Source of the DNA: Sordariomycetes sp. S80-01Y
Taxonomy: Eukaryota > Ascomycota > Sordariomycetes
DNA length: 64,000 bases
Assembly: GCA_037042185.1 (NCBI GenBank)
Contig: JAXQJY010000028.1
Coordinates: 2,418,001-2,482,000, forward strand
Direction: 5' to 3'
Made by a program: the position numbers and the translations under genes. This document shows, in pieces, positions 19,404 through 30,492 of the stretch. The number at the start of each line of letters is the position of its first letter. Position 1 is the stretch's first letter. A model generated the notes under the pieces. That model saw nothing but the letters and a program-made list of their open reading frames with translations, was not told where the DNA came from and made no database searches.

Positions 19404-20440
19404 CTTGGGTAGCCGTAAACCTCAGAAGCAACAGAGGGCGATGATGCCAGCATCAGACCCTGAAGCTCGGGCCTGGGAGCCTTTATATAGGTCCCGCGAC
19501 CATGTCCGAAAGGTTCGCGGCGCTTGACTTCCGTTGCGGCCCCGGCCGGAGCGTGTAACCCGGCTAATCTAACGGCATCGTCAGCGTCTCGACTACCGTG
19601 CCAATCGGCACTCCTGGGGCTTCGATCTGGGGTTTGCGGGGGACAGCACCGGAGGTGCCTATTGGTGCGCCAAACTTGGATTCCGGCAGAAGGGCCAGAA
19701 GGTGGTTGAAACAAAATGCTACTCTAGGTTCTCCGCACGGGGGTTCAGACCCATGAGAAATCACTGAAGTAGAGGTTCTACTCACATTGGATAGAATGTA
19801 CCGACGGGAGTCAGGTCAGTATGGCTTGACGAAGCTGCAGAAGTCGTGACCAAGATGCAGGGTGGCCGATTGCCAAGAGTCAAGCCCCATCCTGGATTCT
19901 AGGACATGGAGCCCCATTCGGAAGTGCGTTCGCCAAACCACGGCGCAGTTGTCATGGCTCATGAAAGATGTGGCGACTCTAGGGCGGACAAGGATGACCA
20001 TATATGGCAAGCACATGGGGACGCTGCTGAGAATGGATGTGGGCGGTGTCATATCAGAGGAGCGATCCCAAGAAGCCTTCGCGAGCCGATAGGAGTAGGT
20101 CGCCGCTGGTCTGCGTGAGCCTGGCCCATCTGATGGTGATAATTTGTCCCCTTTTTGCCCCTTTTACCCCTTCACTTCACCCCTTTTCCCATTTCCCCCT
20201 TTTATCGCCTCTGACCATAAATGGGAATGGCTGAGATTTGTCGAGGGAAGGAACAACCCACAAGACGCCTGGCCCGACTTGGCAATTTCGAGCGTCGTCG
20301 GCCAATCACAGACCCGCAGTGACGGAATTGCGGCAAGATCCACCTCGTCTTTATCAAGATCGTGCTATGGACATTCATCTCACAAGCTTCAACTGTCGAT
20401 CACGTCTCGTCCCTTCGCGTCGCAGTCATTGTTGCAACTG
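19404..20440. promoter_or_regulatory. Divergent promoter region GH43 / ArsH with STRE-like tract
   Basis: On the GH43 side there is a TATA box (19482-19490, minus strand), GGCTAA at 19562-19567 matching the XlnR consensus GGCTAR, and CTGGGG at 19614-19619 matching the CreA consensus SYGGRG. On the ArsH side a pyrimidine tract at 20148-20200 contains five CCCCT units. Confidence 0.5.
20148..20200 (+). promoter_or_regulatory. Cluster of five CCCCT (STRE-like) elements upstream of arsH
   Basis: CCCCT occurs at 20148-20152, 20158-20162, 20167-20171, 20180-20184 and 20196-20200, all in one orientation within 53 bp and about 240 bp before the longer start codon. CCCCT is the core of the fungal stress response element. 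A generic pyrimidine-rich promoter tract is the alternative reading. Confidence 0.4.
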
Positions 20441-21400
20441 ATGAGCCGCCTACTCGCACAAACGAAGATTCGGCCCTGGCGGCAACTCACAGCATTCACG
20501 CCGACCTCGCTCTCGCAGCCGCGCCGCTTCATCATGAGCGGCCACGGCGACATCAACAACACGCACGCCGCACGTCCAACAGTCGAGATCGTGCCCGACT
20601 CGGCCTACCTCGGACGCTCGTTCGCCATTGACGCCGAGAAGGACGACCAGGATGTCCGAGCGCGTTACCGCCCCTTCATTCAGCCATCCACGGAAAGCAG
20701 CGACTGGGTCTCGCAGCTGGAGCTGTCGACGGCCCTGAGTCTCGTCGACAAGGAGGTCATCCAGAAGGGCACACCTCGCCTACGCATCCTAGTCATTGTC
20801 GGCTCTTTGAGGAGCCGCTCATACAGCAAGCTCCTCTCGTACGAGGGCTGCCGGATCCTGCACCGACTGGGCTGCGACGTTCGCGTGTACGACCCCACGG
20901 GCCTCCCCCTCAAGGACGACGTGAGCCACGAGCATCCCAAGGTGCAGGAGCTCCGTCAGCTCTCCCAGTGGAGCGATGGGCACTTCTGGGTGAGCCCTGA
21001 GCAGCACGGTGCCATGACGGGCCTCTTCAAGACGCAGCTCGACTGGATCCCGCTGTCTGCCGGGTCGGTGCGGCCAACGCAGGGACGAACCTTGAGCGTG
21101 GCCCAGGTCAGCGGCGGGTCGCAGAGCTTCAACGCCGTCAACACGCTCAGGCTGCTCGGCCGCTGGATGAGGATGTTTGTGATCCCCAATCAGAGCTCCG
21201 TGCCCAAGGCGTACACGCAATTCACGCCCGACGAGGAGGGGAGCAGGATGATGCCGAGCGGCAACCGGGACAGGCTGGTGGACTGCATGGAGGAGCTGGT
21301 CAAGTACACCATCATCATGAGGCCGCACTTTGATCTCTTCGGAGACAGGTATAGCGAGCGGGAGGAGAGGAGACAGAAGGCGGCAAAGGAGAGCCAATAG
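20441..21400 (+). CDS. arsH: ArsH-type NADPH-dependent FMN reductase
   Basis: This is a single-exon gene. The ATG at 20441 gives 319 aa; the ATG at 20534 ([11 protein letters not shown]) gives 288 aa. The extra 31 residues ([16 protein letters not shown]..) are basic and hydroxylated without acids, like a mitochondrial presequence, so both starts could be used. The flavodoxin-like core shows the FMN phosphate loop [13 protein letters not shown], then [18 protein letters not shown] and [12 protein letters not shown], the ArsH fingerprint. ArsH reduces quinones and oxidises trivalent organoarsenicals to less toxic pentavalent forms. No arsenite pump or arsenate reductase is visible nearby. It converges with a glutathione transferase, 24 bp between stops, suggesting a small detoxification pair. 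Upstream are five CCCCT elements. Confidence 0.9.
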   Translation: MSRLLAQTKIRPWRQLTAFTPTSLSQPRRFIMSGHGDINNTHAARPTVEIVPDSAYLGRSFAIDAEKDDQDVRARYRPFIQPSTESSDWVSQLELSTALSLVDKEVIQKGTPRLRILVIVGSLRSRSYSKLLSYEGCRILHRLGCDVRVYDPTGLPLKDDVSHEHPKVQELRQLSQWSDGHFWVSPEQHGAMTGLFKTQLDWIPLSAGSVRPTQGRTLSVAQVSGGSQSFNAVNTLRLLGRWMRMFVIPNQSSVPKAYTQFTPDEEGSRMMPSGNRDRLVDCMEELVKYTIIMRPHFDLFGDRYSEREERRQKAAKESQ

Positions 21401-21424
21401 ACGTGGATAGACACAGACATAGAT

Positions 21425-22087
21425 TTAGACGGACACCCTCGGTCCTTGAAAGACCATCATGGCCTCTTGGCTCGCTTTCCTCGCCTCCATCCTGCCAAAG
21501 TAGCCACCGACATTCTTCCTCGCCGGGTCGACTAGGAACTTAACTGGCACGGACATGGGCTTCATCAAGCCGTAAAAGTGTATGTCTGCGGCCGAGAACC
21601 TATCACCGCAGAGCCACGTATTGCCCTCCAGCTCATCGTCCAGCCGGTTAAGGGCCCTCAGCAGGTTGATCTTGCCGGTGAGCCTCGCCTCCGGACAGGG
21701 TATTCTGTTTCCGCGGTAGAAGTCAAGGCTAGCCTCATCGTTGCGGAAGTATGCTATGAGCGGCTCGCAGATCTCCAGGTCCATCCTCCTCAGCCACATC
21801 CTCGTCTCGGCCCGCTCCTCGGGGGTTGTCCCGTACAGAGATTCGCCCCCGGAGGCTACCTCGTCCAGGTATTCGTTGATGGCGGCAATCTCGGTCAGGA
21901 TCCGTCCCGAGGGCAGACGCAAGGCTGGCAGCTCGCCGCGGGAGTTGACGTTGTTGCGGTAGGCAGGCTTGCGGTTCTCCATTGTCATGATGTCGACGTG
22001 GTGGATGTCGAGTGTGAGGCCGCCGCGCTCGAGGATGAAGAGTCGGACGGCCATGTTGTTGGCCGACGTGGCTTCGTACAGCTCCAT
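21425..22087 (-). CDS. Glutathione S-transferase
   Basis: This is an intronless gene of 220 aa. The frame is open further up to 22321, but the extra residues look like translated 5' UTR; MELYEATSANNMAVR at 22087 is the thioredoxin-fold start. The N-terminal domain shows NSRGELPALRLPSGRILTE, with the cis-Pro and the Glu/Thr that hold the glutathione gamma-glutamyl group. The C-terminal helical domain shows LCGDRFSAADIHFYG with the N-capping Ser/Asp. A TATATAA box lies on the minus strand (22161-22167), about 75 bp upstream. Its probable role is cytosolic conjugation or peroxide detoxification. It shares its 3' end region with arsH and a divergent promoter with the chitinase-like gene. Confidence 0.9.
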   Translation of the reverse strand: MELYEATSANNMAVRLFILERGGLTLDIHHVDIMTMENRKPAYRNNVNSRGELPALRLPSGRILTEIAAINEYLDEVASGGESLYGTTPEERAETRMWLRRMDLEICEPLIAYFRNDEASLDFYRGNRIPCPEARLTGKINLLRALNRLDDELEGNTWLCGDRFSAADIHFYGLMKPMSVPVKFLVDPARKNVGGYFGRMEARKASQEAMMVFQGPRVSV

Positions 22088-22776
22088 GGGTGGCTGTGAG
22101 CTTCCTCGTAGTGAAGATGAATCTAGATCTGGACGCTCGATGGGACAAAGATGCCCTAGATTATATAGACCTGAAGGAACAGCTTCGGCCGAACTATAGG
22201 CGTCATTGAAGTCACGGAGGCCGAACCGGACGAACGTCAGCGCCACGACGGACCGGCCGCATCCTCCCACGACATTCGGACCAGCATGCGGAGCTTTGAA
22301 GACAACAGTGCCGAACAACAATACCTACAGCCCAGCTACGGTGGAATTAATTCTTAAACCCGGGGAAGGTGTTAGTGGGGTTGCAGATCCTATGTGGTGC
22401 TTCATGCCAGGCACAGGGCGGCAGGCTGTTCCCAAGGCGGGGCAGTTGGCAGTTGGCAGCCAAATGCTTCAATCCGAGATGAAGTCGGCCAAGATCGCTG
22501 CTAAGGTGAGAGGCGAATCTGGGGTGGCGGTGAGGCCTCGACAAGGAAGGTGGCACTGGCACTGCACTGGTTGCACTGGTTGCACTGGCGCTACAGTGAC
22601 GATCGCCTGGAACCCCGCAAGAAATGGCAGCGCAGCCGATATCACCCCAGACTCACCACGAACTGAAGACGCTGAGACGCCGTCGTCTCGTGTCTCTCGG
22701 CTCTCGTCTTCCCTCGTCCGTTTGTTTTCTTCTCGTTATACCTTGAAGTTGCATCATCACCAGCTCCAGAGCCAAG
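22088..22776. other. Divergent promoter GST / GH18, with a 9-bp minisatellite
   Basis: The gap contains the GST TATA box and, at 22563-22589, three tandem copies of the 9-bp unit TGCACTGGY, with a degenerate copy just before. No coding sequence is seen. Confidence 0.5.
22563..22589 (+). repeat. Three-copy 9-bp tandem repeat TGCACTGGY
   Basis: TGCACTGG recurs at 22563, 22572 and 22581 with a strict 9-bp period. It lies in the promoter about 200 bp before the GH18 start. Confidence 0.7.
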
Positions 22777-23984
22777 ATGCGGCCCCTCAACTGCCTCGTC
22801 TCGACGCTCGTCGCCGCGGCCTCGGTCGTCGCCACAGTCGCCGCCAACGATACGCGCTGCATCATGTATTTGACGGGGCAGCACGTCGTGATTCCAGAGT
22901 CCAAGGACCTGACGACGCCCATTTCACACATCATCCTCGCCTTCTTGACCTCTGACAAGTTTGCCGTCGACGAGCCGCCCGAGGACTACGACCTCTTCAT
23001 CACCGTCGACGAGGTGCGCTCGCACTTCCCCAAGGACACCAAGGTCACCGTCGCCATCGGGGGCTGGGGAGACTGGAAGGGGTTCCAGGAGGGCGCGAGG
23101 ACGCCTGAGTCGAGGAAGAAGTGGGCGGAGCAGGTGAAGATTATGGTGGACAGGCTGGGCGCCGACGGCGTCGACATTGACTGGGAATATCCGGGGTGAG
23201 TCTCTCTCTGCCATGCAAGGCATATGCTGACTCTGATAGTGGTAACCGCGACGACTACAAGGAGATCCCCAACTCGGAGCGCGAGTGGGAAATCGAGGCT
23301 TTCGTCGCCCTTCTGCAGCAGCTCCGCGAGACGCTGGGCAAGGACAAGCTGCTCACGATTGCGACCCCGGGACAGGAGCCAGACCTGCTCGCCTTCACCC
23401 ATGCGACGATGCCGCGCATCGTCGACCAGGTCGACTTCATCAACGTCATGACCTACGACCTCATGACCAGACGGCACAGCGTCATCACGCACCACTCTGG
23501 CGTCCAGCAGTCAGGCCAGGCCGTCCAGCGCTACATTGACCGCGGCGCGCCAGCGCACATGCTGAACCTGGGTCTGGGCTACTACACCAAGTTCTTCAAC
23601 ACCACGGACGAGTGCGACCCCAAGTCGCCCCTGGGCTGCCCGACAGTGCTGATGGAGGACCCCGAGACGGGCGCCGACCTGGGCCAGACGGGCGGCTTCA
23701 GCTGGCACGACCCCGTGCCAGAGGACGTGGCCGAGTCCTTTGCGCGTGCGCTCGACGACGGCATCTACTTCGAGGACGGCAGCTACGGGTACTGGGACGC
23801 GTCCGTGTCCAAGTGGTGGACCTTTGACACGCCCGAGGTGGTCGAGCGCAAGATGAAGGACCTCGTCCACGGCATGAAGCTCGGCGGCGTCTTCGCCTGG
23901 GGTCTGGGCGAGGACGCGCCTGAATTTGCGCACCTCGAGGCAACGGTCAAGGGGCTGCAGAGTGGTGGAAAGACGGAGCTGTAG
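22777..23984 (+). CDS. Secreted GH18 chitinase-like enzyme
   Basis: Two exons (22777-23195, 23240-23984) joined across a 44-nt intron give 387 aa. MRPLNCLVSTLVAAASVVATVAA is a signal peptide. The GH18 barrel shows the strand-3 motif VTVAIGGWGDW and the catalytic D-x-x-D-x-D-x-E as DGVDIDWE (Glu137, proton donor), with the intron falling just after EYPG. VDFINVMTYDL follows, carrying the Met-x-Tyr-Asp that orients the substrate N-acetyl group, and GGVFAWGLGED supplies the final Trp. No chitin-binding domain or GPI signal is visible. It probably cleaves chitin or a related N-acetylglucosamine polymer outside the cell, for wall remodelling, nutrition or mycoparasitism. Confidence 0.92.
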
Positions 23985-24799
23985 GCGTCAATCGACCTTC
24001 CCATTTCGTCGTCCCTGCATCGCGGATCAGCGCCGTCGCCGAGGAACCGATAGCGACTCCAACAGAACACGACGATGGGCGTGTTGCTCCCGTGCAACGT
24101 GATTGCCTCGCACTGCTTTCTCTTGTGCCCTCAGCAGCCGCACCGGCCCCCAATCGAAGCCGTTGGCTCGTTCCACGATTCCACGAGAGTTCGGCCTGTG
24201 AAAGCTTCCAGGGCGCAATGCGGAGATGAGGCTTTTGGGTGCGCCAATCAGGCGGGTCAATTGGTGCACGGGAGGAGGATTCGGGAGGGACCATAACCAC
24301 GTGCCGGATGCGTCGACGAGCCGATTGTCGAGCGTTGCTCTCGTAGAACAGCAGTCGAACCGCGTGAATCTCGTCCGGGAAGCGTCGAGGCTGACTGCCT
24401 TACTTCGTACGAGCTTTGAACTGTGATCAAAACAACATTTAAGTCAAAGGGAGCACACGTCTGTCCAGTGTCGAGCCCATCTGCCGGCGATACCGACGTC
24501 ATGTCTGCAGGATCAATCTTCCCCAAAAGCCCACCCACACCAGAAGTCCCATGCAAACGTCCCAACCTCACCCGGTTCCTCACTAGTGATGACTAGAGAT
24601 GGGTTGGATCCCTGTTCGTTCAGCCGTTTATGCTGCCTGGAACCGAAGCAGCATGTTTCCATAAAGCCCGTGGGCGCCCGCGCAGATCCTGCGCCGTCGC
24701 TCGTTCCTCAGCTCGCTCGCCATAGCTGGACCTCTGCATTAGGACAGCTCAATTGAGGACCCTGACTGCTCGTGATCTCATCGACGCCTCACACACAAG
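23985..24799. other. Intergenic, promoter of the GDPD gene
   Basis: This 815-bp gap lies between two plus-strand genes. I see no ORF with family features and no notable repeat. Confidence 0.5.
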
Positions 24800-25414
24800 A
24801 TGCTCAAGCTCGTCTCGGTTGCCGGCCTGCTGGCCACGGCTGCTGCCGTCCCCTGCCCTGAGCCTGGCCCGAAGCCCCTCAAGCGCATCGACCTCGGGCC
24901 CCGTCCCGGATTCCTCGTCGACGACATGGACGAGGGCTACCTGAAGGAGGAGCTGCAGGAGTGCCTCAACTCCGAGACGCCGTGGAAGGCGTCGACCTGG
25001 AGCATCGCGCACCGCGGCGGCGGCACGCTCATGATCCCCGAGCACTCCCTCCAGAGCAACATGGCGGGTGCGCGCATGGGCAGCGGCATCCTCGAGTGCG
25101 ACACTGCCTTTACCAAGGACCGCCAGCTGGTGTGTCGGTGAGTTTGGAGCCATCCTGGCGGGGTCAAGACAAGTACTCATGGGAACAGTCACTCGCAGTG
25201 CGACCTGCACTACACGACGGACATCCTGTCCAGGCCCGAGCTGGCCGCCAAGTGCACCGAGCAGTTCACGCCTGCCAAGGGCGACAGCCCGGCCTCGGCC
25301 AAGTGCTGCACCAGCGACCTCACGCTGGCCGAGTTCAAGACGCTCTGCGCCACCATGGAGGGCGAGAACACCGAGGCCACGACCCTCGAGGACTACCACC
25401 CGGCCACGCCCGCC

Positions 25415-25446
<32 letters not shown>

Positions 25447-26110
25447 CGTGCTCTCCCTGCAGGAGCACATCGACCTCACCAAGTCGCTGGGCCTGCTGCA
25501 CACCCCCGAGCTCAAGACCCCCGAGGTTGAGATGCCCTTCCAGGGCGACTATACCCAGGAGATGTATGCCCAGCAGCTCGTCGACGCCTACCGCAACAAG
25601 GGCGTCCCCGCCAGCGACGTCTTCCTCCAGAGCTTCCTCTACGACGACATCCTGTACTGGCTGGACAAGGAGCCCGAGTACGCCGCCAACGCTCTCTTCC
25701 TCGACTCCTACGGCGAGACCCCCGAGACCTTCCCCAACGCTGTCGCCAACCTGACCACGTACGCCGAGGACGGTCTGCAGTGGATCTCGCCGCCCCTGCC
25801 CTACCTCGTCAAGGCCAAGGACGGCAAGATCGTGCCCTCGAAGTACGCCGAGGTCGCCATGGACCTGGGCCTCAAGATCGTGCCCTGGACCCTCGAGCGC
25901 AGCGGTCCCCTGGCCGACGTGCAGGAGAACGACGACTACTACTACATGTACTTCAACAAGGCCGTGGACAACGACGGCGACGTCTACAACCTGGTCGATG
26001 TGCTTTGGAAGCAGATCGGCATCAAGGCCCTGTTCAGCGACTGGAGCGCCACCGTCACATTCTATGCCAACTGCATGGGCATCGGGCTGGACGGCAAGAT
26101 CACCGAGTAG
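24800..26110 (+). CDS. Secreted glycerophosphodiester phosphodiesterase family protein
   Basis: Two exons (24800-25137, 25189-26110) give 419 aa. [17 protein letters not shown] is a signal peptide. The GDPD signature is [11 protein letters not shown] (His-Arg catalytic pair), then PEHSLQSN and [11 protein letters not shown] (metal-binding Glu and Asp). The intron splits the next motif, [12 protein letters not shown]. The family hydrolyses glycerophosphodiesters to glycerol-3-phosphate and an alcohol, so a secreted form would scavenge phosphate and carbon from deacylated phospholipids. Cys-rich stretches such as AKCCTSDL suggest disulfides, in line with secretion. The gene converges with the Zn2Cys6 regulator (71 bp between stops). 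Codon use is strongly C/G-ending, so the long open frame on the other strand is only an echo. Confidence 0.88.
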
Positions 26111-26181
26111 TCGCAGCAGAATTAGATATAATGAGAGCACATGCCTGAGCTGAATGTACTGTTCTTGATATACTGTCCCGG

Positions 26182-28764
26182 CTAGGCCCCCCTAACGTCC
26201 CGCGCAATCTCCTCCAGGATTTGCGCGTAGCGCACCATGTCCGGGGCTTCGGCGCTCCAGAAGTCGAACTCGCCCAGCACGCGTCCTATCCTCCCGCCAA
26301 TCTTCCTCCGCCCGCCCGCGCCGTACTCCTCGGGCCCCCAGACGGCCTCGACGCCGCCGGGGATCCAGGCCGCGTTGCCGCTCTTGATGATGGCGAGCAC
26401 CGTCAGGGCAGCGGACATGGCGCTCCGCAGGTCGAACCACAGCCCGTGGTGGCGGTGGCCGCGCGGCCGCACGTCGAGCGTCTTGAGGGAGCAGTCGATG
26501 CCCGACGTTATGAGGGACTCGAGGATGGTCATGTCGTCTGCGTCGAGAGATCCCGTGGCGGTTGCCATCGACGGGACGACGGACGGCGGCTGGATCTGCG
26601 GGTGGCTGGTGAAGTCTGCGGATTGTACTGAACTTGCCGTTGCGGGGGACCAGGGGTTCAGGAGGTTGTTGATGGCCTGTCTGCCCTCCAACGTCGGACT
26701 CGTTGTAAAGCTCTCAGCGCCCGTCTGCGCGATGGCCCCTCGTCCAGGCAGTCCGAAATGGATGAGATAGTAGAGGAAGGGCTGGTACAGCCAGGTCTGC
26801 ATCTCCAGCAGGCGGTTGTCCACGGCCCAGCTCAGCTCCCTGGACACGTAGCTGCGCGCGCCCTCGCCGAGGAAGTTCAGATGGGGCGCGCGGATGATGG
26901 ACGACGTCTCGTACTGCTGCATCGCCGGCGGGAGGTGCGCGCTCCAGCTCGAGACCTGCGCCTCAAACTCGCGCGCCATGCGCAGCAGCGGCCTGATGTT
27001 GATCCAGAGCGAGCGCTGCGACGTGGCCGACTGCGCGTCCGACGGGAAGAAGCTGTTGATGATGCGGTTCCCGATGCGCCGCAGCGCGATCTCGGTCAGG
27101 TAGTAGTACCAGCTCTCCTCCTCGTTGCACAGACGGCTCGCGTGCTGCCTCAGCTCGAGCTCCTCGGTCGTCATGCCCGCGCCGTCGTCGTCGTCTGCCG
27201 GTGCAGGGCTCGGCGGGCTCGGGAACAGCTGCGGGTACTCGCCCAGCGAGATGTCGCTCTGCGGCAGGGGCAGCTCCACGCGGTACTCGCACTCGGACTT
27301 GAAGCACGACCAGTAGAGGGACTGCTCGATGCGGCGCGCCTTGCGGTCGAAGGTGTTGGTCGGCTCCGAAGCGAGCGGCGTGTGCGAGAAGGACGAGTCC
27401 GAGAGACCGTGGGTTGCGCGCAGGTAGAACTGCGTGAAGATGGATGCCTGGAAGAAGTAGTGCCAGGACTGCAGCGGTCGGAGCGTGTACATGAGGTAGA
27501 CTACGAGCGGTCAGTAGTGCCCATATGCTTCTTTAGGGGACTTACCGCCTGCGAAGAAGTAGCACTGCGCTCCGAGCATGGAGTACTTTAGCGAGCCCAG
27601 CCTTCGACAGGCCAGGGTGAAGCATGAGTCGGCCTGCTGCAGCTCCTTTGCGTAGAGCCTAGCCGATGAGCTTGCGGCGTTCTTTGCGGTCCGCTCCGTC
27701 GTCGGTGACAGGGCCGTGCTGTCTCGGGACCGGTCAGAGAAGGGCTTCGCAACCGATCCCAAGGCGCAAGCCATCAGCACGAGACAGCTCCAGCCGTCCC
27801 ACCCTAGTCCGTGGTCTGCACATTTGCGTCCGTGGCTCACCAGGCTCTCCACGTCAAGGATTGGGTTCTTCGTATATACGTTGGTGAGGAAGCGGTCTAT
27901 GAGACTGGGGATCTGCTCCTCCTCGAGCGGCAGCAGTCCGGCCGAGGGCGTTACTAAGTCTGGCGCTGGCGAGGCTGCGGTGCGGCTCGAGGGCGGCACG
28001 TCGCCGCTGCCCGGGGTGAAGAGCTGGCCGATCAGGGCGTTGGGCGGATACTTGCCGCCAAAGACTTCCCACTGGAGGATGACGTCGGCTGATGCGCGCT
28101 GGGGCGGTATCCGCAAGAAGTCGCGAGAGGTTTCAAAGGGGGATGTTTGGGTGTTTGCCAGGGATGATGGGTCTTGCGTCTGTGATGGATTATACGGGTC
28201 CTGCGTTGCTGGACGGTATACGGGGTCTAAGCATGTGAGCGTGCATTTGCATTCTCGAAATAGAGACATACTCTGTTGCATCTGGCCTTGCTTGACTATA
28301 TCGAGCTCTTGACGCAGATTGTCCAGCCTTTCCAATATCGTATGGGTTGCTGTCTCGAGCCTGCACAGTCAGTGACGCTCACATGAATAACGGTAGGCTA
28401 CCAACGTGATCTTCTCGGTGCTGTCCCCCAGGTACTCGCAGACAACCCCGCTGGCCCGGCAGAGGGCACAGCATGGCCTCTTCTTGTCGCACTTGACCTT
28501 GCGCAGCCGACATGCTTGACAGGCTGCTTGTCGACGCTTCCAAGACGTCAGCAATGTCCGGATCAGTATGAGTCCAGGTTGTGAAATGCCTCATGAAGCC
28601 CCAGTGAAGGATTTCCATAAGCCTTAATGAAGCCCCATTCATCGCAGATGAGTGTAACTTACACCAGATGTCGTCCCATCCTGGGACCCCTTTTGCTTCT
28701 TAGCCGGCGGCTCCCCGAGGTCAGCCTCGCCGTTCGGGGAGCCCCTGGCTTCAGCCTGAGCCAT
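26182..28764 (-). CDS. Zn2Cys6 fungal-specific transcription factor
   Basis: My model has five exons (28764-28663, 28536-28406, 28360-28272, 28226-27546, 27500-26182), 773 aa. The zinc cluster is complete, C-x2-C-x6-C-x6-C-x2-C-x6-C, in CQACRLRKVKC and CCALCRASGVVC. The ERLDNLRQEL segment after it is a short coiled coil for dimerisation. A fungal_trans-type middle region spans about residues 280-600. The exon 1 boundary is the least certain: it uses GTAAGT at 28662 and an AAG acceptor before 28536, because the zinc exon itself has no in-frame ATG. The donor after exon 2 (GTTGGT) is weak but restores KITLETATHTIL. It is divergent from the sugar transporter at 30493, its most likely nearby target. 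Its link to the 1-16 kb cluster is unproven. Confidence 0.85.
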
Positions 28765-30492
28765 TGCCGACCAATTGTTAGCTCAGCCCACAGACAAGGG
28801 CTAATGGTTTAATACAGCGTGCTCGTCGTTCCGCATAACCGACCTCCTGATCCGCCAGCTGGAGCCCCGGACGGACGTGACCTTTAAACTCCAAGGGGAA
28901 CTCGGCCGGCTTCGCCGCGCACACGGGGCGTGGCTAGCTTCCCCGCAGAGAGACGTTGGCTAGCGCTGCAAAGGGAATAGGGCGGCCCAGGCGGGCGCCC
29001 ACGGGGACTTTTGCGATTCTCCCCGAGGCGAGGCCGGGCGATGGCATCGTGAGAAGCTTCCTGGTTTGTAGAGGGGGCGGTCAATCTTGCGGATCTGGGC
29101 TTGGCTCAGGACGGCTTATTGGAGGCTGCGGCGGTCATTATCATTATCCATTGTTTTGCATTGTTTATGAAAGAGGAAGTTGCCTTGAATGAGGCGAGGT
29201 TCTGTCGGACTAATGCGGTCGTCGTGTCACCTACCCTGCACCAAACTCGACGGGAGCACCGACAGGGAGAGAGGATGCCCAAAGCTAGAGAGTATGAAAG
29301 TAACATGGGCTTGGTAGAGTGTTGAGAACTTGCTTGATCACAGCCCGGTCATTTGCTCTTCATGAATTGTGGCCAAGGCTGTTCCTGCAGGAGCGTTACT
29401 TATGACAACACGTTCAGTGGGAACCTAATGAAAGCCACACCAGCACGGAAGGCTTCGAGAACACCACCCGACAATTAAACCAGACCGGAAACGGTGTGGA
29501 AACATGCAATCATCACAAACATTGGTCAGTCGGCCTCGCAGTTTGTTTTCCTCGTGGAAGTCCGTCAATCCCCCGAGGAGTTTGTGGGGAAAGCTCGAGT
29601 GGTCGAGCTCAGACTTTGCCTCGATCCATCCCGGGGCGATTTGCCGCTCCACGTGGGAGCCATCCCAAGCTCCAGACAATCAGATAATCTTTCTGCTTGA
29701 AGAAGCTCATCTGATGGCGCGGGTGCCCGGTGTTGTGAACCTGTTGTGATCAGCACCGTGGCGTACCTTCGGACAGCCCGCCATGGTTCAATGGAGCACG
29801 GCGGGAACCTTTCATAGCTACGTAATTGATGTGTCGGCAGTGTCGTGTTGTCTCCAATGACACATTGCCAGCTGCCTCCTCGCGAAAAGAGAGCCGTGGT
29901 TACAAAGGGCGACATCGGAAGACAGCCATTAATTTGCCTCCACGGAATAGAGCGTCGTGCTCTGGCTGTAACCACGAAATCGGGCTCGATGGCACCACTC
30001 AACAATAAACCCCATCGTTCGCCGTGAGCTTCATCCACAGTCGAGAAGTAATCACCCCGACGCCCATCGATGACGCCCGACGATCCCCACGCGGTCCCCG
30101 CAAACGGACATGAGAGTCGGCACTCGACCGGCGGTAAGTGTGGCACCTCCGAGACGCTCCTCCAGCGCTGACTGGTCCTCGGGGAGTTGGAGTCGGGCCC
30201 CCGAGCGGCTGCCGCAGCTCACGATGCTTGGCCAATAAACTCCCCTAGCGAGGGACGTTGTTGGAGTAGTCTGGGGTCACGACGATGGAAAAGTTCTTTC
30301 TCGCTTCCGGAGCGAACTCCACTGGGGAAATGCAAATGCGGCTGCCTAAGAGTTGTTGATCGTGTGGAGGCCCCGCGGGATGTGACTTGTATAAAGGCGA
30401 GCTGGTCCCCCCCATTCCTCACGATGCTACGCTGCACACTCCGACCTCGCACTGCAGGCTCTCCTCTCGGTTCTTGATCTGCACACCTCATC
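28765..30492. promoter_or_regulatory. Divergent promoter region, regulator / sugar transporter
   Basis: This is 1.7 kb with no supportable gene. Near the transporter there is a TATAAA box (30390-30395), about 100 bp before the ATG. CreA-type SYGGRG sites occur at 30271-30276 and 30322-30327 (both CTGGGG). These would fit carbon catabolite control of a sugar permease. Confidence 0.45.

Noticed and set aside
22088-22321. 78-residue N-terminal extension of the GST
   Set aside because: The thioredoxin fold starts at MELYEAT. The TATA box at 22161-22167 lies within the extension, so it should be promoter/5' UTR.
24749-26140. 463-codon minus-strand ORF opposite the GDPD gene
   Set aside because: It mirrors strongly C/G-ending codons of the GDPD gene and reads as Leu/Val/Gly-rich low complexity. 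The plus strand has a clear family, signal peptide and intron.
26758-27591. 277-codon plus-strand ORF across the Zn2Cys6 regulator
   Set aside because: It is Arg/Ala/Leu-rich shadow sequence. The minus strand gives a continuous fungal regulator.
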